DNA from: Halomarinibacterium sp041392125
GTDB lineage: Bacteria > Bacteroidota > Bacteroidia > Flavobacteriales > Flavobacteriaceae
Assembly (NCBI GenBank): GCA_041392125.1
Contig: JAWKMR010000003.1
Location: 434,001-498,000, forward strand
Length of the DNA stretch: 64,000 bases
Direction: 5' to 3'
Shown here in pieces: positions 1 through 8,081 of this stretch; the stretch's first letter is position 1; each line of letters opens with the position of its first letter. The notes beneath the pieces are model-generated. The model had not been told where the DNA came from and searched no databases. It saw only the letters and a list, made by a program, of their open reading frames with translations. The position numbers and the translations under genes are program-made.

Positions 1-866
1 GGTTGGCAACCAACAGATTAGAAAAGTTATTAGGTTACGGTCCTGAAGAGCGTTTGGTATTGCCTTCAAAATATAACTTATACAAAATTTACGATTTACT
101 GGAGAATACTTCCGAAGCCACAAAGTGGAAAAATGATATTTTAACGAACCACCCTAACTCGCGTTATGCCGAAATTTTAAGAAACCCCAATTCGCAATTG
201 GCAACCGATGAGTCTAGTCCCGAATTTAAGTATAAAGCATTGTATGCTCAATTTGAATCCGCTAAGTACGATGAAGTTATTGCAACCTGCGATGATTATC
301 TTACCATTTACAACGGGAATGATATTGTGCCAAAACTTGAAATGTTGAAAGCCACAGCATTGGGCAGAAGAGATGGGTTTGAAGCCTATAAAAAAGCCGT
401 AAATTTTGTGGCACTAAACTACCCGCTATCTCAAGAAGGTAAAGATGCTCAAGAAATTTACAGTAAAGTCTTGCCAAAATTAGCGGTAAAAACCTTCGTT
501 TCGGAAAAGGATGCAAGTTCATGGAAAATCTTGTATACGTTTGCTGCAACCGATGTAGAGAATGCACAGAAATTAGAAACCAAATTAAACGAGGCTATTA
601 AAGAGTATCATTACGAAACCACCATGAGCGTTTCCTTGGATTACTATACCCCGTCTACCTATTTTGTCATCATTCACGGGCTCAATACCAAATTAGGAGG
701 AAGAGGGTTTGCTGAAGTCTTGAAGGAAAACAAAAAATATAAAATCAAAAACCCGTTTTTTGAAATAGCTTCCGAAAATTATAAGATTATTCAAATTCAC
801 AAAAACCTAAATGATTACTTAAATTCAGAAAAAGAAGCTGAAGAAAACAATAATCCCCAAAAGTAA
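1..866 (+). CDS. sprE: SprE/PorW-type gliding and T9SS lipoprotein, C-terminal part (partial)
   Basis: This is the C-terminal end of a longer protein whose 5' part lies outside the window; the frame is open to the left edge, so the TTG at base 3 should not be taken as a start. About 287 residues are visible, rich in helical repeat-like segments and ending in an acidic tail. They resemble the C-terminus of SprE/PorW, a TPR lipoprotein needed for gliding motility and type IX secretion. In flavobacteria sprE commonly sits just upstream of a bactofilin gene and the ATP synthase operon, as here. The next gene begins 7 bp after the stop. The assignment rests on recalled family features and gene order. 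Confidence 0.75.
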   Translation, partial: LATNRLEKLLGYGPEERLVLPSKYNLYKIYDLLENTSEATKWKNDILTNHPNSRYAEILRNPNSQLATDESSPEFKYKALYAQFESAKYDEVIATCDDYLTIYNGNDIVPKLEMLKATALGRRDGFEAYKKAVNFVALNYPLSQEGKDAQEIYSKVLPKLAVKTFVSEKDASSWKILYTFAATDVENAQKLETKLNEAIKEYHYETTMSVSLDYYTPSTYFVIIHGLNTKLGGRGFAEVLKENKKYKIKNPFFEIASENYKIIQIHKNLNDYLNSEKEAEENNNPQK

Positions 867-872
867 CAACCT

Positions 873-1346
873 ATGTTTTCAGACAAAAAAAACAAAGACA
901 GTATGGAACCAACAAATAGTCAAAACAGAATTAACGAAGGAACCCAACTTAAAGGAGATGTTGTCTCTAATGGATTTTTTAGAATAGATGGAAGTATTGA
1001 GGGGAATATTAGTAAGCCATCTAAAGTGGTTTTAGGAAAAACAGGGAGTATTAAAGGAAAACTTGCGTGCGAAGATGCAGATATAGAAGGTCGCTTTGAA
1101 GGAAACCTAAATGTTTCCGGAACCCTTACCCTTAAAGCTACTGCTTTTATTGAAGGCGAAGTTATTGTTGGGAAACTTTCTGTAGAACCGGGAGCTACCT
1201 TTAATGCTACGTGTACAATGCACGGAATGCCTAAAGTAAAATCACCCTTAGAAGAAGTTTCTACAGCTGAAAGTTTAAAGTCTAAAAATCATTTTTTTGA
1301 CCGCTCTCAAAGATCCCAAAAAGCCAAAGCAGAACAGCAAAATTAA
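873..1346 (+). CDS. Bactofilin (polymer-forming cytoskeletal protein)
   Basis: This 157-residue protein has a single bactofilin domain at about residues 20-120, seen as short repeated Gly/Ile/Val-rich strands of the type G-x-I-x-G, as expected for a right-handed beta-helix. It has disordered, charged ends and no signal peptide, so it should be a cytoplasmic or membrane-associated filament former. Bactofilins act in cell shape and in placing cell-wall enzymes. The gene follows sprE by 7 bp and its 3' end overlaps the next gene by 50 bp, so the three are probably cotranscribed. Confidence 0.9.
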   Translation: MFSDKKNKDSMEPTNSQNRINEGTQLKGDVVSNGFFRIDGSIEGNISKPSKVVLGKTGSIKGKLACEDADIEGRFEGNLNVSGTLTLKATAFIEGEVIVGKLSVEPGATFNATCTMHGMPKVKSPLEEVSTAESLKSKNHFFDRSQRSQKAKAEQQN

Positions 1347-1548
1347 TGCGTATGCAAGGTACTCCGGTATTGCCTTTCAAATGATTGCTGTTATTGCCAT
1401 AGGGTGTTATGGCGGAGTTCTTTTGGACACAAAATTTCCTAATAAATATTCGGTTTTTACACTGGTTTGTAGTTTGCTTTCCGTAGCAATGGCTACGTAT
1501 TATGCCATTCGACAGGCATCAAATAATTCTGAAAATAAAAACGAATGA
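1297..1548 (+). CDS. atpZ: AtpZ/AtpI family ATP synthase assembly protein
   Basis: This 83-residue protein has two transmembrane helices (about residues 24-45 and 53-72) separated by a short loop with Gly-Gly and Asp, the AtpZ/AtpI pattern. The family helps assemble the c-ring or carries Mg2+/Ca2+ for the F-type ATP synthase. The only in-frame start that leaves the first helix intact is TTG at 1297, inside the bactofilin gene; the first internal ATG would begin within that helix. The 50-bp overlap implies translational coupling. It starts the atp cluster. Confidence 0.8.
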   Translation: MTALKDPKKPKQNSKINAYARYSGIAFQMIAVIAIGCYGGVLLDTKFPNKYSVFTLVCSLLSVAMATYYAIRQASNNSENKNE

Positions 1549-1940
1549 ATAAAGAAACACAAAATTTCCTGCTGAAATGGCTGATTTTTACCTTCTTGCT
1601 GTTTGCAGTACATTTTTATATACTCCATACTATTGCTTCGGAGATGGAATTATATCTTCCGCTTTGGAGTGTTTATTTGTTTAATTCTGTCCTTGGGTTT
1701 GTGGTGTATTTTTTTGTAAAAAGACAGTTTGAACGTGCTTCTGAAAAAACCTATCAAACCTTTTTGGTTTTAACCCTTATAAAAATGGCTCTGGCCCTTG
1801 TTTTCCTGCTCCCCTTATTTTTGGGAAAATCAAATCATGTAAAAGTAGAAACTATCAACTTTTTTGCTCCATATTTTGGGTTTTTAGTATTTGAAATTTT
1901 CAGTTTAAACAAATTTTTTCAGGCTCCAAAAACAAAGTAA
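1545..1940 (+). CDS. DUF6168-like membrane protein of the atp cluster
   Basis: This 131-residue protein has four predicted transmembrane helices (about residues 10-30, 38-58, 72-94 and 103-122). It overlaps atpZ by four bases (ATGA). A small four-helix protein at this place, between atpZ and atpB, is common in flavobacteria and is filed under DUF6168. By position it probably helps ATP synthase assembly, much as UncI does elsewhere, but nothing in the sequence proves this. Confidence 0.7.
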   Translation: MNKETQNFLLKWLIFTFLLFAVHFYILHTIASEMELYLPLWSVYLFNSVLGFVVYFFVKRQFERASEKTYQTFLVLTLIKMALALVFLLPLFLGKSNHVKVETINFFAPYFGFLVFEIFSLNKFFQAPKTK

Positions 1941-1947
1941 ATTTTGG

Positions 1948-1978
1948 TTTGTCAATTCATTTACTATTAGTACATTTG
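1948..1978 (+). promoter_or_regulatory. Bacteroidota-type promoter of the atpBEFHAG operon
   Basis: TTTG at 1948-1951 and TACATTTG at 1971-1978 are separated by 19 bp, a full match to the Bacteroidota primary-sigma consensus TTTG-N19..23-TAnnTTTG. Transcription should start near 1984, giving a leader of about 45 nt before the ATG at 2031. This would let the core subunits be transcribed separately from sprE-bactofilin-atpZ. Confidence 0.75.
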
Positions 1979-2030
1979 CACCGAATTTCAGGAACGCAAA
2001 AGTACTACATTGAAAACACCGAGATTTACC

Positions 2031-3107
2031 ATGAGAAGAAACCTCCTTTTAGGAGTCTTTTTTTTACTCTCAACTCTTGTCGCTAATGCCAGTAAAAGTA
2101 AAGATGAAAAGGATTTTGTCGAAGAGGAGGCATTCGATACCAAGGAACTTATTTTCCACCATATTACAGACAGTCATAGTTTTCATATAGCCGGTGACTT
2201 AGCACTTTCGTTACCTATTATATTATGGACTGATAATGGTTTGGTGACTTTCAGTTCTAGTGAATTTCATCACGACATAGATGGAAAAACCATCGTAGAG
2301 AAAAAAGGTTTAAAATTTGTAAACCTACACGAAAAAATTTATCAATTGGAGGAAGGAGCCACTGCCATTTCTTTTGATGCAGCACATCATCCTACCAATG
2401 CACACAAGCCTCTCAACTTTTCTATTACAAAGAATGTTTTTTCCATGTTCCTATCTATGGCTTTTATTCTTTTAATTTTCTTGGTAAGCGCACGATCTTA
2501 CAAGAAATCACAAAATAATATGCCTTCAGGGATTGGAAAGTTTATGGAACCCATTATTCTTTTTATTAGAGATGAGGTGGCTATACCTAATATCGGAAAG
2601 AAGCATTACATGCGTTATATGCCGTTTTTGTTAACCTTATTTTTCTTTATCTGGATTAACAATGTTATTGGGCTTATTCCTTTTTTCCCTTTCAGCAGTA
2701 ATTTAAGTGGTAATATTGCTTTTACAGTAACGTTAGCCATCATTACTTTTATTATTACACTTTTCAGCAGTAAAAAATACTATTGGAAACACATGTTATG
2801 GATGCCCGGCTTACCAGTACCTATGAAGTTGTTTTTAGCACCCATAGAGTTTATGGGAATGTTTATTAAGCCTATAGCTTTGACCATACGTTTGTTCGCA
2901 AACATTACTGCGGGACACATCATTGTATTGAGCTTGATTTCACTAACCTTTATTTTCAAAAACTATGCGGTGGGTGTAGGTTCTGTGGTTTTTGTGGTAT
3001 TCATTAGCGTTATCGAAGTTTTAGTAGTAGCTATCCAAGCTTACATATTTACCATGCTTTCGGCATTGTACTTTGGACAAGCATTGGAAGAAGAACATGA
3101 ACATTAA
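2031..3107 (+). CDS. atpB: F0F1 ATP synthase subunit a
   Basis: Subunit a forms the proton half-channels beside the c-ring. Starting at the ATG at 2031 gives 358 residues: a signal-peptide-like N-terminus, a long soluble segment to about residue 130 that is typical of Bacteroidota AtpB, then the membrane helices. The key helix contains the motif TIRLFANITAGH with the essential Arg. A TTG at 2010 would add seven residues and is less likely. The gene follows a consensus promoter and precedes atpE by 22 bp. Confidence 0.95.
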   Translation: MRRNLLLGVFFLLSTLVANASKSKDEKDFVEEEAFDTKELIFHHITDSHSFHIAGDLALSLPIILWTDNGLVTFSSSEFHHDIDGKTIVEKKGLKFVNLHEKIYQLEEGATAISFDAAHHPTNAHKPLNFSITKNVFSMFLSMAFILLIFLVSARSYKKSQNNMPSGIGKFMEPIILFIRDEVAIPNIGKKHYMRYMPFLLTLFFFIWINNVIGLIPFFPFSSNLSGNIAFTVTLAIITFIITLFSSKKYYWKHMLWMPGLPVPMKLFLAPIEFMGMFIKPIALTIRLFANITAGHIIVLSLISLTFIFKNYAVGVGSVVFVVFISVIEVLVVAIQAYIFTMLSALYFGQALEEEHEH

Positions 3108-3129
3108 TTAATTTTTAAATATAGTAACT

Positions 3130-3372
3130 ATGAGTTTAGCATTAGTACAAGAAGCCGTTGCCAACTATGGAGCATTTGCAGCTATTGGAGCTGGTCTTGC
3201 TGCCATTGGTGGTGGTATCGGTGTAGGTAAAATTGGTGGGGCTGCTATGGAAGCCATGGCACGTCAACCAGAGATGCAAGGAAAACTGCAAGGTTCTGCA
3301 ATCGTTTTGATTGCATTTATCGAGGCGGTAGCACTTTTTGGTGTGGTTGTATCTTTCCTTGTTGCAGGATAA
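3130..3372 (+). CDS. atpE: F0F1 ATP synthase subunit c
   Basis: This 80-residue hairpin protein has a Gly-rich first helix (residues 14-42), the polar loop RQPE at 45-48, and a second helix carrying the ion-binding Glu65 in the motif IAFIEA. There is no Gln in helix 1 and no Ser/Thr right after the Glu, so the ring most likely carries protons rather than sodium. A perfect hairpin follows the gene. Confidence 0.97.
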   Translation: MSLALVQEAVANYGAFAAIGAGLAAIGGGIGVGKIGGAAMEAMARQPEMQGKLQGSAIVLIAFIEAVALFGVVVSFLVAG

Positions 3373-3383
3373 ACAAAAAACAA

Positions 3384-3406
3384 AGGCGCAACGGTTGGTT
3401 GCGCCT
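3384..3406 (+). promoter_or_regulatory. Intercistronic hairpin after atpE
   Basis: A perfect 9-bp stem (AGGCGCAAC at 3384-3392, GTTGCGCCT at 3398-3406) with a 5-nt loop stands between atpE and atpF. It is followed only by GGTTTTGT, a poor U-tract, and the operon clearly continues. It may be a partial terminator or may protect the atpE 3' end, raising the level of the c subunit over the genes downstream. Confidence 0.6.
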
Positions 3407-3442
3407 GGTTTTGTATTTAAATTAATTTAGAAAAACAACACG

Positions 3443-3937
3443 ATGGAATTAATTACTCCAGAATTCGGACTTATTTTTTGGACAGGAATTTCCTTTCTAA
3501 TCCTTCTTTTTATTCTTAAAAAGTTTGCTTGGAAACCTATTTTAAACTCTGTTAATGACAGAGAGCAATCTATTAAAGATGCGTTAGCTGCTGCTGAAGC
3601 TGCTAAAAGAGAAATGGAAAACCTTACGGCCGATAATGAAAGAATCTTAAAAGAAGCTCGTGCCGAAAGAGAAGCGCTATTGAAAGAAGCAAGAGAGATT
3701 AAAACAAAGATGATTGCAGACGCCGAAGAGGACGCCAAAGTAAAGGCAGATAAATTAATCGCTAATGCACAAGCGGCTATCGAAACTGAAAAGAAAGCAG
3801 CTATTTCTGAGTTAAAAGCACAAGTAGCCAATCTCTCTCTTGATATTGCTGAAAAAGTAGTAAAAGCAGAGCTTTCCAACAAAGACAAGCAATTGAAATT
3901 GGTAGAAGATATGTTGGGTGACGCCAAACTTAATTAA
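3443..3937 (+). CDS. atpF: F0F1 ATP synthase subunit b
   Basis: This 164-residue protein has one N-terminal membrane helix (about residues 7-27) followed by a long Ala/Glu/Lys-rich amphipathic helix, the standard design of the peripheral stalk b subunit. It dimerises and links the a subunit to delta and alpha. A 166-residue open frame on the other strand here is a by-product of its Ala/Glu-rich codons. atpH begins 6 bp downstream. Confidence 0.96.
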   Translation: MELITPEFGLIFWTGISFLILLFILKKFAWKPILNSVNDREQSIKDALAAAEAAKREMENLTADNERILKEARAEREALLKEAREIKTKMIADAEEDAKVKADKLIANAQAAIETEKKAAISELKAQVANLSLDIAEKVVKAELSNKDKQLKLVEDMLGDAKLN

Positions 3938-3943
3938 TACTCA

Positions 3944-4486
3944 ATGAACGGAAGTAAAACAGGGATTCGATACGCGAAAGCAGTATTACAAGAAGCAACC
4001 GAGCAAGGAAATGCCCAGGAGGTATTTGCAGACATGCAAACCATCTTGGATACATTGACTTCCAGCAAAGAGCTAAGGGTAGTATTACAAAGTCCGGTCA
4101 TTAAAGGGGAGGATAAAAAAGAAGCATTGCTTCAAATCTTTAGCGCACAATCCAAAACCACTCATTCGTTGATGGAGGTATTGGTTTCCAATCATAGAAT
4201 TGATCAATTAGCAAATGTAGCCTTAGCCTACACAACTTTGTATAAAGAAGCACAAGGAGTTAAAACCGCCAAAGTAATTACTGCGGTTCCCCTTTCTGAA
4301 TCTATAGAAAAGCAGGTATTAGCCAAAGTTGAAGAATTAACAGGAAGCAAGAGCGTCACTTTGGAGAATGAAATTGATGAAACTATTATAGGAGGATTTA
4401 TTCTCCGCGTAGGAGATTTACAATACAATGCTAGTATTGCAAACCAATTAAGTAATCTTAAAAGAGAATTTAGTAAAAGTTTATAA
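3944..4486 (+). CDS. atpH: F0F1 ATP synthase subunit delta
   Basis: This 180-residue protein has the OSCP/delta fold: a helical N-terminal domain (about residues 1-105) and a C-terminal alpha/beta part with the motif DETIIGGFILRVGD near residue 145. It ties the top of the alpha3beta3 head to subunit b. It is 6 bp after atpF and 38 bp before atpA. Confidence 0.95.
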   Translation: MNGSKTGIRYAKAVLQEATEQGNAQEVFADMQTILDTLTSSKELRVVLQSPVIKGEDKKEALLQIFSAQSKTTHSLMEVLVSNHRIDQLANVALAYTTLYKEAQGVKTAKVITAVPLSESIEKQVLAKVEELTGSKSVTLENEIDETIIGGFILRVGDLQYNASIANQLSNLKREFSKSL

Positions 4487-4524
4487 AACCCTTTGGCGAA
4501 TAGCCAAAATATAGATACAAAAAA

Positions 4525-6102
4525 ATGGCAGAAGTTAAACCCGCTGAAGTTTCAGCAATCTTAAAAAAGCAACTTTCAGGTTTTGAAGCAACCGCTTCAT
4601 TAGACGAAGTAGGAACTGTATTAACCGTTGGAGATGGTATTGCACGGGTATATGGTCTTTCTAATGCGCAATACGGCGAATTAGTTGAATTTGAAAACGG
4701 TCTTGAAGGGATTGTATTAAATCTTGAAGAAGACAACGTTGGGGTAGTATTATTAGGACCTTCAAAAGAAATTAAAGAAGGTGCTACCGTAAAGCGTACA
4801 CAACGTATTGCTTCTATTAATGTTGGAGAAGGTATTGTAGGGCGTGTCGTTAATACACTGGGTCAACCTATCGATGGAAAAGGGCCAATAGAAGGAAAAA
4901 CTTACGAAATGCCATTGGAGCGTAAAGCTCCCGGGGTAATCTTCCGCCAACCGGTAAACGAACCGCTTCAAACAGGAATTAAATCTATCGATGCCATGAT
5001 TCCTATTGGAAGAGGGCAGCGTGAGTTGGTTATTGGTGACCGTCAGACAGGAAAAACCACCGTTTGTATCGATACTATTTTGAATCAAAAAGAATTTTTT
5101 GATGCTGGTCAACCGGTATATTGTATTTATGTTGCAGTAGGACAAAAAGCTTCTACAGTTGCAAACATCGCTCGTATTTTAGAAGAAAAAGGCGCACTAG
5201 CATATACTACCATTGTTGCTGCTAATGCTTCAGACCCTGCCCCTATGCAGGTATATGCTCCTTTTGCCGGAGCTGCCATTGGGGAGTATTTCCGAGATAC
5301 AGGTCGCCCTGCATTAATTATCTATGACGATTTATCTAAGCAAGCGGTAGCCTATCGTGAGGTATCTCTTTTATTACGTCGCCCACCGGGACGTGAGGCC
5401 TATCCTGGAGACGTTTTCTACCTTCACTCAAGATTGTTAGAGCGTGCGGCTAAAGTAATTGCAGATGATGCTATTGCTGCTAATATGAATGACCTTCCGG
5501 AATCATTAAAGAGTGTTGTAAAAGGAGGAGGTTCTTTAACGGCCCTACCTATTATTGAAACTCAAGCAGGAGACGTTTCGGCTTATATTCCTACCAACGT
5601 AATTTCTATTACCGACGGACAGATTTTCTTGGAGAGTGACTTGTTCAACTCTGGGGTACGTCCTGCGATTAACGTAGGTATTTCGGTATCGCGTGTGGGA
5701 GGTTCGGCACAAATTAAGTCGATGAAAAAAGTAGCCGGTACTTTAAAATTGGATCAAGCACAGTTCCGTGAATTAGAGGCGTTTGCCAAATTCGGATCAG
5801 ATTTGGATGCAGCTACCATGAATGTTATTGAGAAAGGAAAACGTAATGTTGAAATTTTGAAACAAGCGCAAAACGATCCTTTTACAGTAGAAGATCAGGT
5901 CGCTATCATTTATGCAGGTTCAAAAAACTTGTTACGTGCTGTTCCTGTAGAAAAAGTAAAAGAATTTGAAAGAGATTATATCGAATTATTAAATGCGAAA
6001 CACAGAAACATCTTAGACGACCTTAAAGCCGGCAAATTAACCGATGAGGTGATAGATGTATTAACTTCTGTAGCCAAAGATCTTTCATCAAGATATAATT
6101 AA
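4525..6102 (+). CDS. atpA: F0F1 ATP synthase subunit alpha
   Basis: This 525-residue protein shows the N-terminal beta-barrel, the nucleotide-binding domain with Walker A GDRQTGKT at residues 171-178, the Walker B region ALIIYDDLSKQ, and the C-terminal helical domain. It provides the noncatalytic nucleotide sites of the F1 head. Its catalytic partner atpD, together with atpC, is absent from the window; in Bacteroidota these are normally in a separate locus. Confidence 0.98.
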   Translation: MAEVKPAEVSAILKKQLSGFEATASLDEVGTVLTVGDGIARVYGLSNAQYGELVEFENGLEGIVLNLEEDNVGVVLLGPSKEIKEGATVKRTQRIASINVGEGIVGRVVNTLGQPIDGKGPIEGKTYEMPLERKAPGVIFRQPVNEPLQTGIKSIDAMIPIGRGQRELVIGDRQTGKTTVCIDTILNQKEFFDAGQPVYCIYVAVGQKASTVANIARILEEKGALAYTTIVAANASDPAPMQVYAPFAGAAIGEYFRDTGRPALIIYDDLSKQAVAYREVSLLLRRPPGREAYPGDVFYLHSRLLERAAKVIADDAIAANMNDLPESLKSVVKGGGSLTALPIIETQAGDVSAYIPTNVISITDGQIFLESDLFNSGVRPAINVGISVSRVGGSAQIKSMKKVAGTLKLDQAQFRELEAFAKFGSDLDAATMNVIEKGKRNVEILKQAQNDPFTVEDQVAIIYAGSKNLLRAVPVEKVKEFERDYIELLNAKHRNILDDLKAGKLTDEVIDVLTSVAKDLSSRYN

Positions 6103-6115
6103 TTAAAATAAATCA

Positions 6116-6145
6116 TCCCAATTTCCCAATAAAGGGAAATTGGGA
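6116..6145 (+). promoter_or_regulatory. Intercistronic hairpin between atpA and atpG
   Basis: A perfect 12-bp stem (6116-6127 with 6134-6145) closes a 6-nt loop AATAAA. No U-tract follows, so it is unlikely to terminate. It lies directly in front of the atpG start at 6173, where it could stabilise the upstream message or limit gamma synthesis relative to alpha. Confidence 0.6.
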
Positions 6146-6172
6146 GATGTTCAGCTAACTCAAAAAAGAGAA

Positions 6173-7036
6173 ATGGCGAATCTTAAAGAAATACGAAATA
6201 GAATTTCCTCGGTAAGTTCAACCATGCAAATTACCAGTGCCATGAAAATGGTGTCGGCAGCAAAGTTGAAAAAGGCCCAAGATGCTATTACCGCAATGAG
6301 GCCATATTCCGAAACGCTTACTAAGTTGCTTCAAAATTTAAGCGCTACACTGGATGGTGATAGCGGAAGTAAATTTGCGGCACAGCGTGAGGTAAATCAT
6401 GTACTTGTTGTTGCTATTACTTCAAATCGTGGTCTTGCCGGAGCTTTCAATAGTAATATTGTAAAAGAATGCAGAAGAAGCCTTACCGAAACGTATCAAG
6501 GCAAAACCGTGCATTTTGTGACCTTCGGAAAAAAAGGAAATGATATTCTTAAAAAAGCAGCCAAAGTAGTTGATAACAATAATGCCATTTTTGACGATCT
6601 TTCTTTCGAAAATGTGTCGGCACTTTCTGAAAAATTAATGGATCTTTATGCGCAAGGTACCTACGATAAAATAGTTTTGGTCTATAATAATTTTAAAAAT
6701 GCAGCCACTCAAGTTGTGATGCATGAGCAGTATTTACCAATTCAGTCATTAAAATCGGAAGAAACCAAAACAACTACCGATTATATTTTTGAGCCTTCTA
6801 AAGAAAAAATTGTAGAAGAATTAATACCAAAAATGCTTAAAACGCAATTGTTTAAGGCACTTAGGGATAGTGTTGCCAGTGAACACGGAGCCCGAATGAC
6901 TGCGATGCATAAGGCAACAGATAACGCTACCGAGTTACGTGATGAGTTAAAACTTCAATACAACAAAGCCCGTCAAGCAGCAATTACGGGAGAAATTCTA
7001 GAGATTGTGGGTGGAGCTGAGGCTTTAGCTGGGTAG
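6173..7036 (+). CDS. atpG: F0F1 ATP synthase subunit gamma
   Basis: From the ATG at 6173 this gives 287 residues, the usual length. The N-terminal helix MANLKEIRNRISS and the C-terminal helix ending in TGEILEIVGGAEAL form the coiled-coil rotor shaft. An upstream in-frame TTG at 6140 lies inside the intercistronic hairpin and adds residues foreign to the family, so I reject it. This is the last gene of the operon; a strong terminator follows. Confidence 0.96.
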   Translation: MANLKEIRNRISSVSSTMQITSAMKMVSAAKLKKAQDAITAMRPYSETLTKLLQNLSATLDGDSGSKFAAQREVNHVLVVAITSNRGLAGAFNSNIVKECRRSLTETYQGKTVHFVTFGKKGNDILKKAAKVVDNNNAIFDDLSFENVSALSEKLMDLYAQGTYDKIVLVYNNFKNAATQVVMHEQYLPIQSLKSEETKTTTDYIFEPSKEKIVEELIPKMLKTQLFKALRDSVASEHGARMTAMHKATDNATELRDELKLQYNKARQAAITGEILEIVGGAEALAG

Positions 7037-7056
7037 TACTTTGGTTTAAAACTTAT

Positions 7057-7089
7057 AAAAACCTTCCGCTATAAACGGAAGGTTTTTTT
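7057..7089 (+). terminator. Rho-independent terminator of the atp operon
   Basis: The stem ACCTTCCG (7061-7068) pairs with CGGAAGGT (7076-7083) around a 7-nt loop. It is preceded by an A-run and followed by a T-run, so it may also act in reverse. Confidence 0.9.
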
Positions 7090-7125
7090 ATACCTTTATG
7101 GCAAGACTTTTGATTTGTTAGATGT

Positions 7126-7626
7126 ATGAGAAATATCATTAAAATACTTGGGATTTCGGTATTTGTATTGGGTATTACCGCCTGTGCCGGAGGAAAAGAA
7201 TACCTACTTGAGCAAAATCCTCCATTTTCAATTAAAGAAGCCTATTTTCAAAAATGGGTTGCTGGGGTTAAGGGAGGAGGTTCCGGAACCCATGTCCATG
7301 TCACTCTTTCAAATATTAAAGAGGACATTGTAATTGAAGAAATTTACTTTGGAGAGAAACTGGCAAAAGCAAACCAGAATGCCCAGAATATAGATTTGTA
7401 CTCCGCTAATTTTCTAAATGAAACCAACAGGGATATCATTATGGACGGGGATAGTAAACGGGAAGCAGTAAATGTAGTTCCTCAGGTTTCCCCTTTTAGT
7501 CTTTCAGAAAAAGAAGCCGTGATAAGTTATTCTTTAAAGGGAGAAATGTATTATTATAAAATTTCAAATCTAGAAGAAAAACCCATACTTGCATACCCAA
7601 GCAGCAATCCGAAAGGGGAAAATTAA
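7126..7626 (+). CDS. Hypothetical lipoprotein
   Basis: This 166-residue protein begins with a lipoprotein signal ending in LGITAC, with Cys20 as the lipidation site. The mature part appears beta-rich, with a Gly-rich stretch near residue 50, and shows no family I can name. It probably sits in the outer membrane facing the periplasm. It follows the atp terminator, has a weak -7-like TACCTTTA at 7091-7098, and precedes dut by 9 bp, so it may head the dut operon. Confidence 0.75.
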   Translation: MRNIIKILGISVFVLGITACAGGKEYLLEQNPPFSIKEAYFQKWVAGVKGGGSGTHVHVTLSNIKEDIVIEEIYFGEKLAKANQNAQNIDLYSANFLNETNRDIIMDGDSKREAVNVVPQVSPFSLSEKEAVISYSLKGEMYYYKISNLEEKPILAYPSSNPKGEN

Positions 7627-7635
7627 TCTATTGGC

Positions 7636-8070
7636 ATGTTCCTAAAAATCATAAACAAATCCTCACATCCCTTACCTCATTATGAAACTGAAGCTTCGGC
7701 AGGAATGGATTTAAGAGCAAATATAGACTCGCCTATAGTGTTAAAACCACTGGAAAGAGCATTAGTTAAAACAGGGCTTTTTATTGAATTACCTAAAGGT
7801 TTTGAAGCCCAGGTTCGTCCACGAAGTGGCTTGGCTTTTAAAAAAGGAATTACCGTATTAAATACACCGGGCACTATTGATGCCGATTACCGTGGGGAAA
7901 TAGGAGTGATTTTAGTAAATCTTTCCAATGAACCGTTTACTATTGAAAATGGGGAACGCATCGCCCAATTAATCATTGCCAAACACGAGCGAGCAATGTG
8001 GAAAGAGGTAAGTGAACTTTCTGAAACTTCTCGCGGAGAAGGAGGTTTTGGGAGTACAGGAATAAAATAA
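7636..8070 (+). CDS. dut: dUTP diphosphatase (dUTPase)
   Basis: This 144-residue trimeric dUTPase hydrolyses dUTP to dUMP and PPi, keeping uracil out of DNA and feeding dTMP synthesis. All five motifs are present: AGMDLRA (22-28), RPRSGLAFKKG (61-71), the uracil-binding and catalytic segment with Asp83 and Tyr85, NGERIAQLII (105-114), and the C-terminal RGEGGFGSTG (133-142). The next gene starts 11 bp downstream. Confidence 0.97.
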   Translation: MFLKIINKSSHPLPHYETEASAGMDLRANIDSPIVLKPLERALVKTGLFIELPKGFEAQVRPRSGLAFKKGITVLNTPGTIDADYRGEIGVILVNLSNEPFTIENGERIAQLIIAKHERAMWKEVSELSETSRGEGGFGSTGIK

Positions 8071-8081
8071 AAGAAATTTAA

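Noticed and set aside
3427..3927. 166-codon open frame on the minus strand over atpF
   Set aside because: It is a by-product of the Ala/Glu/Lys-rich codons of the real b-subunit gene; its Ser/Ala-rich product resembles no protein family.
6140..6172. TTG-initiated N-terminal extension of AtpG
   Set aside because: It lies in a perfect intercistronic hairpin and encodes residues not found in gamma subunits; ATG at 6173 gives the normal protein.
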